Below, piece by piece: positions 49,893 through 59,896 of a DNA stretch of 64,000 nucleotides. Each line of letters starts with the position of its first letter. The stretch's first letter is position 1. A model generated the notes under the pieces. It ran no database searches and was not told the origin of the DNA. It saw only the letters and a list, made by a program, of their open reading frames with translations. The stretch lies in NCBI GenBank assembly GCA_019637155.1, contig JAHBWE010000009.1:1-64000 (forward strand). Reading direction: 5' to 3'. The DNA is from Labilithrix sp. GTDB lineage: Bacteria; Myxococcota_A; Polyangia; Polyangiales; Polyangiaceae. Both the position numbers and the translations under genes were made by a program.

Positions 49893-51207
49893 GCTGGCGC
49901 GGGAAGCCGGAGGGGCGGCGCGGCTCGCGCGGCGGCGCGGGCGGCATCGCCTCGCGGCGCAGCGTCTCGATCGCGCTCGTGCTCTGGCCGCGCGACACGA
50001 GCACGATCTCGGCGACGTCGAGCGCGGGGAGGAAGAGCTCCGTGCGCGCGAAGCGGCCGATCTTGCCCGCGAGGATGCGCGGGACCATCGTCATGATCCG
50101 GCGGATGCCGTCGGCGATGCGCCGCGGCATCGCGATGCGCTCGATGATCGGCTCGAGGAAGTCGTTCACCGCCGCCATCACGTCGCGCACGCCCTCCGCC
50201 GCCTCCTCGAGCGGCTCGTAGAGGAGCGCGGTCATGAGCACGACGTCGTCGAGCACGCCATCGTCGAGCGTCTTCCGATCGATCGCGTCCATCTTGCGGA
50301 AGAAGCGGAGACTGCCGTCCGCGGTCGCCTCCTCGTCGTCGAGGAACGCCGCGAGCTCGGGGAGGAGGACCGCCATCGCCCCCACTTCCCACATGAGCCA
50401 CATCGAACGGTGCGCCCCGCCCGCGCGCATGAGCCGGAGGATCTCCTCGAAGAGCCGCGGCCGCGCGGCGCGCGCGAGCTCGAGGCGCGACGCCACCATC
50501 GCGTCGTAGACGTGCGGGTCGATGCCGAGGTCGAGGCGCGCGGCGAACTTGATCGCGCGGAGGATGCGGACCGGGTCCTCGCGGAAGCGGACGTTCGGCT
50601 CGCCGATCGTGCGGATCGTGCGGCGCAGGATGTCCGGCATGCCCCCGCACCAGTCGAGCACCTGGCGGCGATCGAGATCGTAAAAGAGCGCGTTGATCGT
50701 GAAGTCGCGGCGGAGCGCGTCCTCGTGCGCCTCGCCAAAGACGTTGTCGCTCCGGATGAGGAGGTCCTCGTCGAGGTCGTTCTCGCCCGGGTTCTTGCGG
50801 AAGGTGGCGACCTCGACGACCTTGCCGCCGCCGAAGAGCACGTGCGCGAGGCGGAAGCGGCGCCCGATGATGCGGCAGTTGCGGAAGAGCCCGCGCACGT
50901 CGTCGGGGCGCGCGCTCGTCGCGACGTCGAAGTCCTTCGGGCGGCCGCGGAGGAGGAGATCGCGGACGCAGCCGCCGACGAGGTACGCCTGAAAGCCGCT
51001 GCGCTCGAGCCGGCGCACGACCTTCGCCGCGTCGGGATCGATCGCGTCCTCCTCGAGCGGCGCGTCGTGCCGCATGAGACCGGTGTCGGCGTGCCGCTCG
51101 AGGACGCCCTCCAGGGGCTCCTCTGCGTCAGCTTCGACCCTGAACGAGGGGAGCTCCGGCGGCGGCGGAAGGTCGGGGTTCGAGCGGCGGCGCATGGTAC
51201 CGCCCAC
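49876..51207 (-). CDS. pcnB: polynucleotide adenylyltransferase / CCA-type nucleotidyltransferase
   Basis: The 443-residue protein shows the class II nucleotidyltransferase core: YLVGGCVRDLLLRGRPKDFDVATSA with GG (78-79) and the DxD Asp92/Asp94. RRFRLAHVLFGGGKVVEVATFR and an RDFTINALFYD block, as in PcnB, follow. The basic C-terminus (REPRRPSGFPRQRG) is typical of poly(A) polymerase I and may bind RNA. I favour poly(A) polymerase over CCA transferase because of the basic N- and C-terminal extensions, but the two are hard to separate. It overlaps the membrane protein gene. Confidence 0.9.
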   Translation of the reverse strand: MGGTMRRRSNPDLPPPPELPSFRVEADAEEPLEGVLERHADTGLMRHDAPLEEDAIDPDAAKVVRRLERSGFQAYLVGGCVRDLLLRGRPKDFDVATSARPDDVRGLFRNCRIIGRRFRLAHVLFGGGKVVEVATFRKNPGENDLDEDLLIRSDNVFGEAHEDALRRDFTINALFYDLDRRQVLDWCGGMPDILRRTIRTIGEPNVRFREDPVRILRAIKFAARLDLGIDPHVYDAMVASRLELARAARPRLFEEILRLMRAGGAHRSMWLMWEVGAMAVLLPELAAFLDDEEATADGSLRFFRKMDAIDRKTLDDGVLDDVVLMTALLYEPLEEAAEGVRDVMAAVNDFLEPIIERIAMPRRIADGIRRIMTMVPRILAGKIGRFARTELFLPALDVAEIVLVSRGQSTSAIETLRREAMPPAPPREPRRPSGFPRQRGVRR

Positions 51208-51320
51208 TCAGGAAATCGAAGAAAACACGGGAAAACTCGGGTTCCCACTCTATCAGCCCGCCCGATCGGTAGCAACGAGGTCCGGCGACCCCACGAACAT
51301 GAGTGATATGTTTCAACCTC

Positions 51321-52562
51321 ATGGCGCTCGAGCCCGCCAAGCTCTCGGACTTCAAGCTGGCGGGCTCGCTCGGCGCCGGCGCGACCGCCCGCGTCTGGGA
51401 GGCCACCCACCTCACGAGCGGCCGCCCCGTCGCGATCAAGATGATGGACGACTCCGGCTCGAGCGCGGAGATGCGCGAGCGCTTCGCGCGGGAGGCGATC
51501 CTCCTCTCCGGCGTGGAGAGCCGTCACGTCAGCAAGATCCTCGGGTTCGGCTTCGAGAAGGGGCAGCCGTTCCTCGTCCTCGAGCGCCTCGCGGGAGAGA
51601 CGCTCGACGCCAAGCTCCGGCGCGACGGCCCGGTGCAGCCCCACGTGGCGGTGCGCTGGATCGAGCAGCTGATCGTCGGCATCCGCGACTGCCACGACGC
51701 GAAGGTCATCCATCGCGACATCAAGCCGTCGAACATCTTCCTCCACCACGACGGCTTCGACGAGGTCGTGAAGGTGATCGACTTCGGCGTCGCGCGCCTC
51801 CGCGAGATCACGGACGAAGGCTCGGGCGGCCTCACCTCCGCGAACCACCTCATCGGCAGCATGGGGTACATGGCGCCGGAGCAGTTCACGAACGCGAAGG
51901 GCGTGCACTTCACCGCCGACCTCTACGCGATCGGCATCGTCGTCTACCGCACGCTGACGGGGCGCCTCCCCTTCGTGAGCCGCTCGCTCCAGGCCGTCAT
52001 CAAGATGAAGGTCGAGCAGTCGGTCCCCAAGATCTCCGCGATGCCGGGGATGCCGCAGAACCCGCTCCTCGACTGGTTCGTGCAGAAGGCGGCGGCGAAG
52101 GACCCGGGCGTACGGTTCCAGAGCGCGCGCGAGATGCTCGATCACTGGTGGAACGTGATGGCGAGCTTCGACGACAGCGGCGTGACGGACATCATGCGCG
52201 GGATCGGCCGCGTCGACGAGTCGTACGCCGGCGTCCTGCATCGCCCCGCGCAGCGGCACCGCACCGCGCCGCCGTCCGTCTCCCCGCCGACCCCGCCGAC
52301 GCCGAAGATGCCGCAGGCCTTCGCGCCGCCGTCGTTCGCGCCGGTGTCGTCGACCAACGAGCACACGATCCACGCGCGCCCCGCGTTCCTCACCCAGGAC
52401 CCGGACGAGGCGCCGCACACCGAGCGGACGATGGAGGAGACCGCGGCCTACGTGGAGGGCGCGGATCCCTTCGACCTCCCGACGAAGAGCGATCCGAACC
52501 TCCGGAAGCTCGTCGAGCGTGAGCTCGCGCTCCAGCGCGCCCGCAAGGAAGGCAAAGGCTGA
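51321..52562 (+). CDS. serine/threonine protein kinase
   Basis: The ATG at 51321 (MALEPAKLSDFK) is preferred to a GTG at 51303. The 413-residue protein has a complete Hanks-type kinase domain: GSLGAGATARVWE (P-loop), Lys40, VIHRDIKPSNIF with Asp133, DFGVARL (154-160) and MGYMAPEQF. The last 130 residues are a Pro-rich, probably disordered tail without membrane span, so it is a soluble kinase. Substrates may include proteins read by the FHA protein at 38116, which is a guess. It is monocistronic. Confidence 0.94.
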   Translation: MALEPAKLSDFKLAGSLGAGATARVWEATHLTSGRPVAIKMMDDSGSSAEMRERFAREAILLSGVESRHVSKILGFGFEKGQPFLVLERLAGETLDAKLRRDGPVQPHVAVRWIEQLIVGIRDCHDAKVIHRDIKPSNIFLHHDGFDEVVKVIDFGVARLREITDEGSGGLTSANHLIGSMGYMAPEQFTNAKGVHFTADLYAIGIVVYRTLTGRLPFVSRSLQAVIKMKVEQSVPKISAMPGMPQNPLLDWFVQKAAAKDPGVRFQSAREMLDHWWNVMASFDDSGVTDIMRGIGRVDESYAGVLHRPAQRHRTAPPSVSPPTPPTPKMPQAFAPPSFAPVSSTNEHTIHARPAFLTQDPDEAPHTERTMEETAAYVEGADPFDLPTKSDPNLRKLVERELALQRARKEGKG

Positions 52563-52694
52563 GGCTGGCAGCGGACTCCTTTTAGCCTCACCAAAGACCG
52601 GAAAACAAGCCCCATGGCTCACCTCGCCAAGTTCCGTGCCGACGCCCGTTGACGCCCGGATCGAGGTGATTAGCTTGCCCGTCGACCCAGCAAT

Positions 52695-52711
52695 CCCGAG
52701 CTGCGCTCGGG
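52695..52711. promoter_or_regulatory. small inverted repeat upstream of dnaK
   Basis: CCCGAG and CTCGGG form a 6-bp stem with a 5-nt loop, about 70 bp before the dnaK start. I see no CIRCE element and no clear sigma-32-type promoter. It may be a short operator or mere GC-rich chance. Confidence 0.25.
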
Positions 52712-52781
52712 CGCGAATTCGCAGTCACTTCGCGTCCTTTGCAGCGCGGCTCTCACACGGGCTTTGGAGGCCAATATCACC

Positions 52782-54701
<1,920 letters not shown>

Positions 54702-54723
54702 CGGACACCACGACAGCACGACG

Positions 54724-54755
54724 AAGGCGGCGGCTCCGCGCGAGCCCGCCGCCTT
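54724..54755. terminator. hairpin after dnaK (bidirectional)
   Basis: AAGGCGGCGGCTC pairs with GAGCCCGCCGCCTT (one bulged C) around a 5-nt loop, followed by CGGCGTTTT. It sits between the convergent dnaK and LuxR-type genes and probably serves both. Confidence 0.7.
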
Positions 54756-54766
54756 CGGCGTTTTCG

Positions 54767-55030
54767 TCACAACAGGACGCGCAGGATGTCGAGGCGGGTG
54801 TCGGCGCCGATCTTCTCGAGGACGCGTTGCTGATGGAACTTCACCGTGCGCGCGGTGATGCCGAGGACGGTCGCCATTTCGTGGGCGCTCCGGCCGAGGA
54901 CGAGGAGCTCGAAGACCTCGCGCTCCCGCCCGGTGAGCGACGACTGGCGCGCGAGGTCGTCGAGCCGTCCCCGGAGGAGCTCGCTGAACTCCGGGGTCGG
55001 CGCCGGCGCGCCGTCGATCGCCGTCTCCAT
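54767..55030 (-). CDS. LuxR-type DNA-binding half of a frameshifted regulator
   Basis: The frame encodes PEFSELLRGRLDDLARQSSLTGREREVFELLVLGRSAHEMATVLGITARTVKFHQQRVLEKIGADTRLDILRVL, a complete LuxR helix-turn-helix. It is out of frame with the ATPase half upstream. Starting at the ATG at 55030 gives 87 residues, but it may not be translated separately. Adding one C to the CCCC run (GGGG on the plus strand at 55073-55076) joins both halves smoothly. It is probably the C-terminus of one LAL-type regulator, and either a sequencing error or a real mutation. Confidence 0.6.
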   Translation of the reverse strand: METAIDGAPAPTPEFSELLRGRLDDLARQSSLTGREREVFELLVLGRSAHEMATVLGITARTVKFHQQRVLEKIGADTRLDILRVLL

Positions 55031-55971
55031 CGCGACCGCTCGCTTCGAGTCCGGCGCCGGCGTCTCCGTGCCGGGGTCTCGGCCGGCGTGGCCGTCGTCT
55101 CCGTCTCGCGCGGGTGATAGAGCGCCTCGAAGGTCTGCTGGTACGCGCCGGCGTGATGCGTGCGGAGCAGGACCGAGCAAGCGCATCGCGCGGCCGGGTG
55201 CAGGGCGAGGCCATCGCGCGCGTTCTCGACGATGGAGAGCGAGCGAAGCCAGCGCACGACCTCTCGCGCGGACTCCGGGTCGCCGATCGCTTGCGCGATC
55301 AGCTCGTGGCTCGCCGCGACGGTGATGACGAGGACGGCGAGCCCCTTGATCCGTGCGGCGTCGTTGTCGTAGTCGGGGAAGAGCGTGTACGCGAGACGAA
55401 CGAGACCGTCGTCGGGCCCGGAGAGGAGCGTGAGGAGAAGGGGGTTCCCGTCCGCGACCGCCGCGACGGCGCTCCGCTGCGCGGCGGGCACGTCGTACGT
55501 GTCGAAGAGCCGGGCGACCGTCTCCTCGTCGAGCGGCCCGAGCACGAGCTCCAGCGCGATCGCGGCGTCGCCGGTGAACCACGCGAGCGAAGGCGGCTGG
55601 CGATCGCCGAGGAGGATCGTGATCGATTCATCGACGGTGTGCAGGTTCGCGACGAGCCAGCGCTCCGCCTCGCGCGCGCGGTGGAGGTCGTCGATGACGA
55701 GCACGCGGCGCCCCGCTCCTTCCTCCGCGACCAGCTCGTCGAGCGCGCGGCGGACGTCGTCGCCGCCGAGCGAGCGGTCCGACGCCTCGAGGCGCCGGAG
55801 CGGGACGCCCTGCGCGGCGCAGGCGACGACGGCGCGGAAGAGGAGCGCCGACTTCCCGATCCCGACCGGACCCGAGATCCGGACCACGCCGCTCGGCCCG
55901 TTCGGAGCGAGGACGGCGTCGAGCGCCGCGAGCTCGCGGCTCCGTCCGACGAGCGGTCGACGGCGCATCAT
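54841..55971 (-). CDS. AAA/STAND-type ATPase half of a LuxR-family regulator (frameshifted)
   Basis: Residues 1-300 are a STAND-like ATPase with Walker A GPVGIGKS (34-41) and Walker B VLVIDDL (90-96), plus an effector-like helical part. After residue about 305 (HPRETETTATPAETPA) the frame becomes Arg/Ser-rich shadow sequence. The expected LuxR domain is found in the -1 frame at 54767-55030. With one base inserted the product would be a normal MalT/LAL-like regulator of about 400 residues. It overlaps the receiver-PAS gene upstream by 4 bp and ends the minus-strand signalling operon. Confidence 0.75.
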   Translation of the reverse strand: MMRRRPLVGRSRELAALDAVLAPNGPSGVVRISGPVGIGKSALLFRAVVACAAQGVPLRRLEASDRSLGGDDVRRALDELVAEEGAGRRVLVIDDLHRAREAERWLVANLHTVDESITILLGDRQPPSLAWFTGDAAIALELVLGPLDEETVARLFDTYDVPAAQRSAVAAVADGNPLLLTLLSGPDDGLVRLAYTLFPDYDNDAARIKGLAVLVITVAASHELIAQAIGDPESAREVVRWLRSLSIVENARDGLALHPAARCACSVLLRTHHAGAYQQTFEALYHPRETETTATPAETPARRRRRRTRSERSRWRRRSTARRRRPRSSASSSGDGSTTSRASRRSPGGSARSSSSSSSAGAPTKWRPSSASPRAR

Positions 55972-56654
55972 CGTTCGACGACACGTTCGACGAGGAACAC
56001 CCTCTCACCATCCGGCGTTCCGAAGCGCCGAAACGTGCACGGGATCGTATCGTCGCCGATGCGAAGCTGGACCGAGCCCGAGGCGTCCGTCCGATCGATC
56101 TGCGCCGCCCACTCCGGGCGGCGTACCTTCGCCTCACCGAGCCGCGCGCCGGTCAGCCCGTACGCGGCGCGGTTCATGAGCTCCACGTCGCCGTCGCGGC
56201 CGAGGACGATCACCGCCACGTCGATCGCGTCCACCACCTGGGCGAGACGGCGGCTCTCCGCGCGACGGCGCCTGAGCTCCTCGTGCTTGCGCATCGCCAG
56301 CTCGAGCGTCGCCACGATCGACTCGATCGGCGTCGGCTTCACGAGGAAGGCATAGGCTCCACACTGCGCGGCGCGCCGGCTCAGAGCGTCGCACATCGCG
56401 CCGGAGATGAGGACGACCGGCGTGTCCTCGCAGACGAAGATCTCCTCCGCGATCGTGATCCCGTCGACGTGACCGCCCAGGCCGACGTCCATGAGCACGA
56501 CGTCCGGGCGCCGGGACTGAACGCACGCGATGACGTGCTCCCAGCTCGCGACGGTGAGCACCTCGAAGCCGCGAGCCTCGAGCTGCCGGCAGACGGCGCG
56601 CGCGACGAGACCGTCGTCCTCGACGAGCAGCACCGTCGCGATCGCCTCGCTCAC
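55968..56654 (-). CDS. response regulator with receiver and PAS domains
   Basis: The start is the GTG at 56654; the frame is open far upstream without similarity. The 228-residue protein has a receiver with VEDDG (11-15), phospho-acceptor Asp56 in LMDVGLGGHVDG and Lys106 in AFLVKPTPI. A PAS-like domain follows (about 145-228: VVDAIDVAVIVLGRDGDVELMNRAAYGLTGA). There is no DNA-binding output. It is coupled to the ATPase/LuxR gene (4-bp overlap) and sits 122 bp downstream of the MglA-like gene. Confidence 0.86.
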   Translation of the reverse strand: MSEAIATVLLVEDDGLVARAVCRQLEARGFEVLTVASWEHVIACVQSRRPDVVLMDVGLGGHVDGITIAEEIFVCEDTPVVLISGAMCDALSRRAAQCGAYAFLVKPTPIESIVATLELAMRKHEELRRRRAESRRLAQVVDAIDVAVIVLGRDGDVELMNRAAYGLTGARLGEAKVRRPEWAAQIDRTDASGSVQLRIGDDTIPCTFRRFGTPDGERVFLVERVVER

Positions 56655-56776
56655 CCTAGAACGCAACGCGCCGGCCGCTGCACGACACGTACCGGCGCGA
56701 ATGCATGGGCTTTTGTGCCGTCCCGCGAGCGGCTGCTGCGCCGGCGCTACACCACCTGCCGGCGCACCGCGACGGC

Positions 56777-58237
56777 TCACTCGCCCGACAGCTCGACGGC
56801 CGGTCGACGATCGAGGAAGCCCACGTCGAGGGAGCGCGCGCGGAGCTCGTGCTCGAGCGCGGTCGCGAACGGGTGAAGCTCGTGACGGAGCTGGTCCATC
56901 GATCGAAGCGCGCGTTCCACCATCTTCGATAGAGAAGCCGGAGTCGCCGGCCGGCGAGGACCGACGTAGCGAACGTGATCGCGCTCGACGGCGAACCCGT
57001 CGAGGGACGTCTCGAGCTCGACGCCGCGGTGGGCGGTGTACGCGAGCGCCTCCGCCACCGCCGCCGCGATCGCGGCGACGCGCGCCGGCTGCTCCTCCGG
57101 CGCCGCCGCCGCGAGCCACGCCGCCGACGGCTCGAGCGCAGGCGTCACCGTCCAGAGCCAGATGCGCCCGTCGTCGCCGGGCTGGAGCGCGAGTACCGTC
57201 TCGGGCGCGAGGAGAGGACCGAGCTGCGTCAGCTCGCGCGCGGCGCGGACGATGCTCTGCCTCGCCTGCTCCGCCTCGATGAAGCACTCCGCGCGCGAGG
57301 TCGTCAGGCCTACCCCCGCCACCTCGATCCGGACGCCGCCGTCCGCGTCGATCGGCGCCGCCGTCACGCCGGCGTTCGCGAGCGAGTCGAGCCGCTCGCG
57401 CGCGGTGTGGGCGGGCCAGACGAAGCCCGCCGGCGCGTCGGCGCGCGGCACGGGGGCGTGCTCGCGCGTGTCGCCGTCATCGCGCGGCGGCGGAGGAGGA
57501 GCGAGGACGTCGCGCGCGATCCCGGCGAACGAAGAGGCCGCCTCCTCGAGCAGCATCTCCGCCGCCCACTCCGGATCGACGTCGAGCGCGTCGAGCGCGT
57601 CGAGCAGCTCCTGCGGTCGTTCGGCGAGGCGCAGCGGCAGCCGCGCGTGGCCGCGGTCGACCTCCGCTTGGAGTCGTTTCGTCACGCCGCGCACCGCGGT
57701 CACGAACGAGTCGACGACGCCGATCCCGTCGCGCGCGATCGCCTCGACGACCTCGACGTCGCCGCCGAGCCCCAGCGCTCCGCGCAGCGTCTCGCCCGAC
57801 GCCGCCGTGAGCTGGTCCTGCTTGTTCGCCTGGACGACGATGACGGGCCGCCGTCCGCTCACCTCCGCCGCGTCCGCGATCAAGGCGAACCCTTCCCGCG
57901 CCGCCGCGAGCCTCGCCTGCGCGCTGTCGCAGACGTAGACGACGGCGTCGGCGGTGGTGAGGAGGTGACGGCGGCGCTCCGTCAGCACGACCTGACCAGG
58001 GACGCTGATCACCTGGCAGAGGAGGGGAAACCCGCACGCCACGCCGCCGTGGATCTGCATCCAATCGAAGTAGAGCGTGTGCCCGTCGACGGTGGCCGGC
58101 GAGTAGAGGTCCGTCGTGCGCTGCGCGGAGAACAGCGACGCGAGCTGCTGGAGGTTGGTCGTCTTCCCCGCCGAGCCGAGCCCGTCGTAGACGATCCGCA
58201 CGCAGATCCTCCGCTCACGCGGCTCGAACGTCGCCAT
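56777..58237 (-). CDS. MglA-like Ras-family GTPase with long C-terminal extension
   Basis: The first 190 residues match MglA: P-loop DGLGSAGKTTNLQQL (18-32), the VPGQVVLTERRRHLL segment (79-93) and NKQD (138-141). MglA is about 195 residues; this protein is 486. The extension (190-486) has an Ala-rich helical part and a beta-containing domain (ALQPGDDGRIWLWTVTPALEP; AVAEALAYTAHRGVELETSLDGFAVERDHVRYVG) that vaguely resembles a kinase C-lobe. MglA controls polarity and motility together with the Roadblock protein MglB; Roadblock genes are adjacent on both sides here. Confidence 0.82.
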   Translation of the reverse strand: MATFEPRERRICVRIVYDGLGSAGKTTNLQQLASLFSAQRTTDLYSPATVDGHTLYFDWMQIHGGVACGFPLLCQVISVPGQVVLTERRRHLLTTADAVVYVCDSAQARLAAAREGFALIADAAEVSGRRPVIVVQANKQDQLTAASGETLRGALGLGGDVEVVEAIARDGIGVVDSFVTAVRGVTKRLQAEVDRGHARLPLRLAERPQELLDALDALDVDPEWAAEMLLEEAASSFAGIARDVLAPPPPPRDDGDTREHAPVPRADAPAGFVWPAHTARERLDSLANAGVTAAPIDADGGVRIEVAGVGLTTSRAECFIEAEQARQSIVRAARELTQLGPLLAPETVLALQPGDDGRIWLWTVTPALEPSAAWLAAAAPEEQPARVAAIAAAVAEALAYTAHRGVELETSLDGFAVERDHVRYVGPRRPATPASLSKMVERALRSMDQLRHELHPFATALEHELRARSLDVGFLDRRPAVELSGE

Positions 58238-58281
58238 CCGTGTGACCTCCAGTACGGTTCAGGCGACGCCGCCGACCGCGC

Positions 58282-58653
58282 TCACGTGCTCAGCGATTTG
58301 GAGTGCTTGTTCACGACCGTGCGCACGATCGCGATGTTCGACGACGCGCGCTCCGCCGCGAGGTAGATGAACATCGTCGGCGACACGAGCTTGATGAAGT
58401 GGATCTGGTCGCCGAGCGTGAGGATCACGTCTTCGAGGTGCGTCTTCAGGTTGAGCGCCTTCATGATCTTCTGCTTCTGCTTCACGAGCTCGCTGTTGTA
58501 GGCGCTCGCGACGGCGAGATCGAAGTCCGCCCGGTTCGAGCGCACCGCCAGCGTCATCCCCGAGTCGAGGTCGACGAGGGACGCCGCGATGAAGCCGGGG
58601 ACCTCGGAGTGGAAGTGGTCGAGCGCCTCGTTCATCTCTTTCTCGTTTGCCAT
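58282..58653 (-). CDS. Roadblock/LC7 domain protein (first)
   Basis: The 123-residue protein matches the Roadblock fold: FIAASLVDLDSGMTLAVRS, the helix VASAYNSELVKQKQKIMKAL and EDVILTLGDQIHFIKLV. In MglB such proteins are GTPase-activating partners of MglA. It is flanked by the two GTPase-like genes (gaps 28 and 44 bp), so it is their obvious partner. Its C-terminal region FIYLAAERASSNIAIVRTVV fits the last strand and helix. Confidence 0.85.
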   Translation of the reverse strand: MANEKEMNEALDHFHSEVPGFIAASLVDLDSGMTLAVRSNRADFDLAVASAYNSELVKQKQKIMKALNLKTHLEDVILTLGDQIHFIKLVSPTMFIYLAAERASSNIAIVRTVVNKHSKSLST

Positions 58654-58681
58654 GATGTCCTCCTTTGCGTTCCTGTCCGGC

Positions 58682-59677
58682 TCAGCCGAACCAACCCTTC
58701 TTCGGCTTGCGCAGCTCCTCGATCAGCTCGTTCAGGAGCGCCTCGACGCGCCCGACCCGCTCTTGATCCGCGGCCGAGACGTGCATGATCTCGGTCCGGA
58801 CGTCGGCCGTCGCGGCGGCGAGGTCTTCACGCGAGCACGCGTGACGAGCCGCCTTGAGCAGCTCTTCGTTCGCCGAGCCGAGCTGGGCGCGGAGGAGCTC
58901 GGTCGCCGACTCGAGGGCGACGATCCGCTTGTTCATCCCCGCGAGCGTGTCGATGCGCGCCTCGAGGACCTGGAGCCGCTCGTCGATCCGGCGCTCGACC
59001 CGCGCCGCGAGCTCCGACGAGAGCGCGTTCGCTTGCTGCTCCGCCGTCGTCTCGAGGACACGGCGGAGCGCGCTGAGGAGCGGATGGCCGTCGGCTCGTC
59101 GTTCGGGGAGCGAGGCGCGGTCGGACTCGGCGGGGGCGGCGGCGATCGATTGCATGACGGCTCCTACGACCTGTTGAAACGTCTCTTCGACGCCGACGTC
59201 GGCGGCGACCGAAGCGCTCACGTGCGGCCACTCCGTCGCCGCCACCGACGCGACGAGGTCCGCCGCCGGCAAGGCATCGGGGAGGTCGGCCTTGTTGACC
59301 TGGACCACGACCGGGGTCGAACGCTCGCGGAGGGCGGAGCGCACCTCCATCACGACGGAGAGGTTTCGCGCGTGCGCGGAGGGCGCCGCGTCGAGCACGA
59401 CGACCACGCCGTCGACGTCGTGCAGCATCGCGTCGGTCGCGATGCCCGATCCCGCGCGCTGGCCGACGACGCGGACGTGCACGGGGAGGTCGCCGAGCTT
59501 CGCCGCGCCGGGCTCGAGCTCGATCGCGAACGCCTCCCCGCCGACGGCGACGAGCTCGGCGGGGCTGCCGCCGCGCAGGCGGAGCCGCTCGAGGTTCCCG
59601 CGCTTGCCGGCGCGCCGCGGGCCGACGTACGCGACGCACGCCTCCACCCGCTTCTCGGCGACGTTGAGATAAGCCAT
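58682..59677 (-). CDS. GTPase-like protein with damaged P-loop and coiled-coil C-terminus
   Basis: The N-terminal 175 residues follow the same Ras-like layout as the MglA homologue, including VVVQVNKADLPDAL (NKAD 128-131). But the P-loop reads GPRRAGKRG (19-27), with Arg26 in place of Ser/Thr that coordinates magnesium. The C-terminal 150 residues are coiled coil (SELAARVERRIDERLQVLEARIDTLAGM). It may be a pseudo-GTPase or structural scaffold. It is the first gene of the minus-strand operon; a sigma-54-type site lies just upstream. Confidence 0.8.
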   Translation of the reverse strand: MAYLNVAEKRVEACVAYVGPRRAGKRGNLERLRLRGGSPAELVAVGGEAFAIELEPGAAKLGDLPVHVRVVGQRAGSGIATDAMLHDVDGVVVVLDAAPSAHARNLSVVMEVRSALRERSTPVVVQVNKADLPDALPAADLVASVAATEWPHVSASVAADVGVEETFQQVVGAVMQSIAAAPAESDRASLPERRADGHPLLSALRRVLETTAEQQANALSSELAARVERRIDERLQVLEARIDTLAGMNKRIVALESATELLRAQLGSANEELLKAARHACSREDLAAATADVRTEIMHVSAADQERVGRVEALLNELIEELRKPKKGWFG

Positions 59678-59695
59678 GCCGTGGAGGGAGGCTCA

Positions 59696-59711
59696 CGCAA
59701 CCGGTGTGCCG
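59696..59711 (-). promoter_or_regulatory. candidate sigma-54 promoter for the GTPase operon
   Basis: The minus strand reads GGCAC-ACCGG-TTGC: a perfect GGCAC and TTGC core with the required 10-bp GG-to-GC spacing. The TTGC end is about 20 bp from the ATG at 59677. The predicted start site leaves only about 7 nt of leader and no Shine-Dalgarno, so the start codon or promoter call may be off. A sigma-54-type activator gene is in the same island. Confidence 0.5.
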
Positions 59712-59773
59712 CGCGCGCCGACCGCGCTCGACTCGCGAGATCGCGAGAGGACCATCGCAGGACTGTCGACGAG

Positions 59774-59790
59774 TGACCGATTGTCGGTCA
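59774..59790. promoter_or_regulatory. perfect palindrome between two divergent promoters
   Basis: TGACCGA-TTG-TCGGTCA is a perfect 7-bp inverted repeat with a 3-bp centre. It lies about 63 bp from one candidate -24 box and 65 bp from the other, the typical range of an upstream activator site for an enhancer-binding protein. The Fis domain of the activator at 60577 is a candidate reader. Confidence 0.55.
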
Positions 59791-59854
59791 GGCACTGTGT
59801 CCAGTCTTCGGACGCAGCGCAGGCGGGGCGTCCTCATTCGGGCACGGCGGCCGA

Positions 59855-59870
59855 TGGCATGCGCGCTGCA
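59855..59870 (+). promoter_or_regulatory. candidate sigma-54 promoter for the Roadblock/PDZ operon
   Basis: TGGCATGCGCGCTGCA matches the TGGCACG-N4-TTGCW consensus at 10 of 12 informative positions, with GG-to-GC spacing correct. A start about 12 bp after GC gives a leader of roughly 15 nt carrying GGAGG (59887-59891) ahead of the ATG at 59897. Confidence 0.5.
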
Positions 59871-59896
59871 CATGCGCACGCCGAACGGAGGCAATC

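Noticed and set aside
52600..52781. CIRCE or sigma-32-type heat-shock promoter before dnaK
   Set aside because: No TTAGCACTC/GAGTGCTAA pair and no clear -35/-10 match; only a small 6-bp inverted repeat is present.
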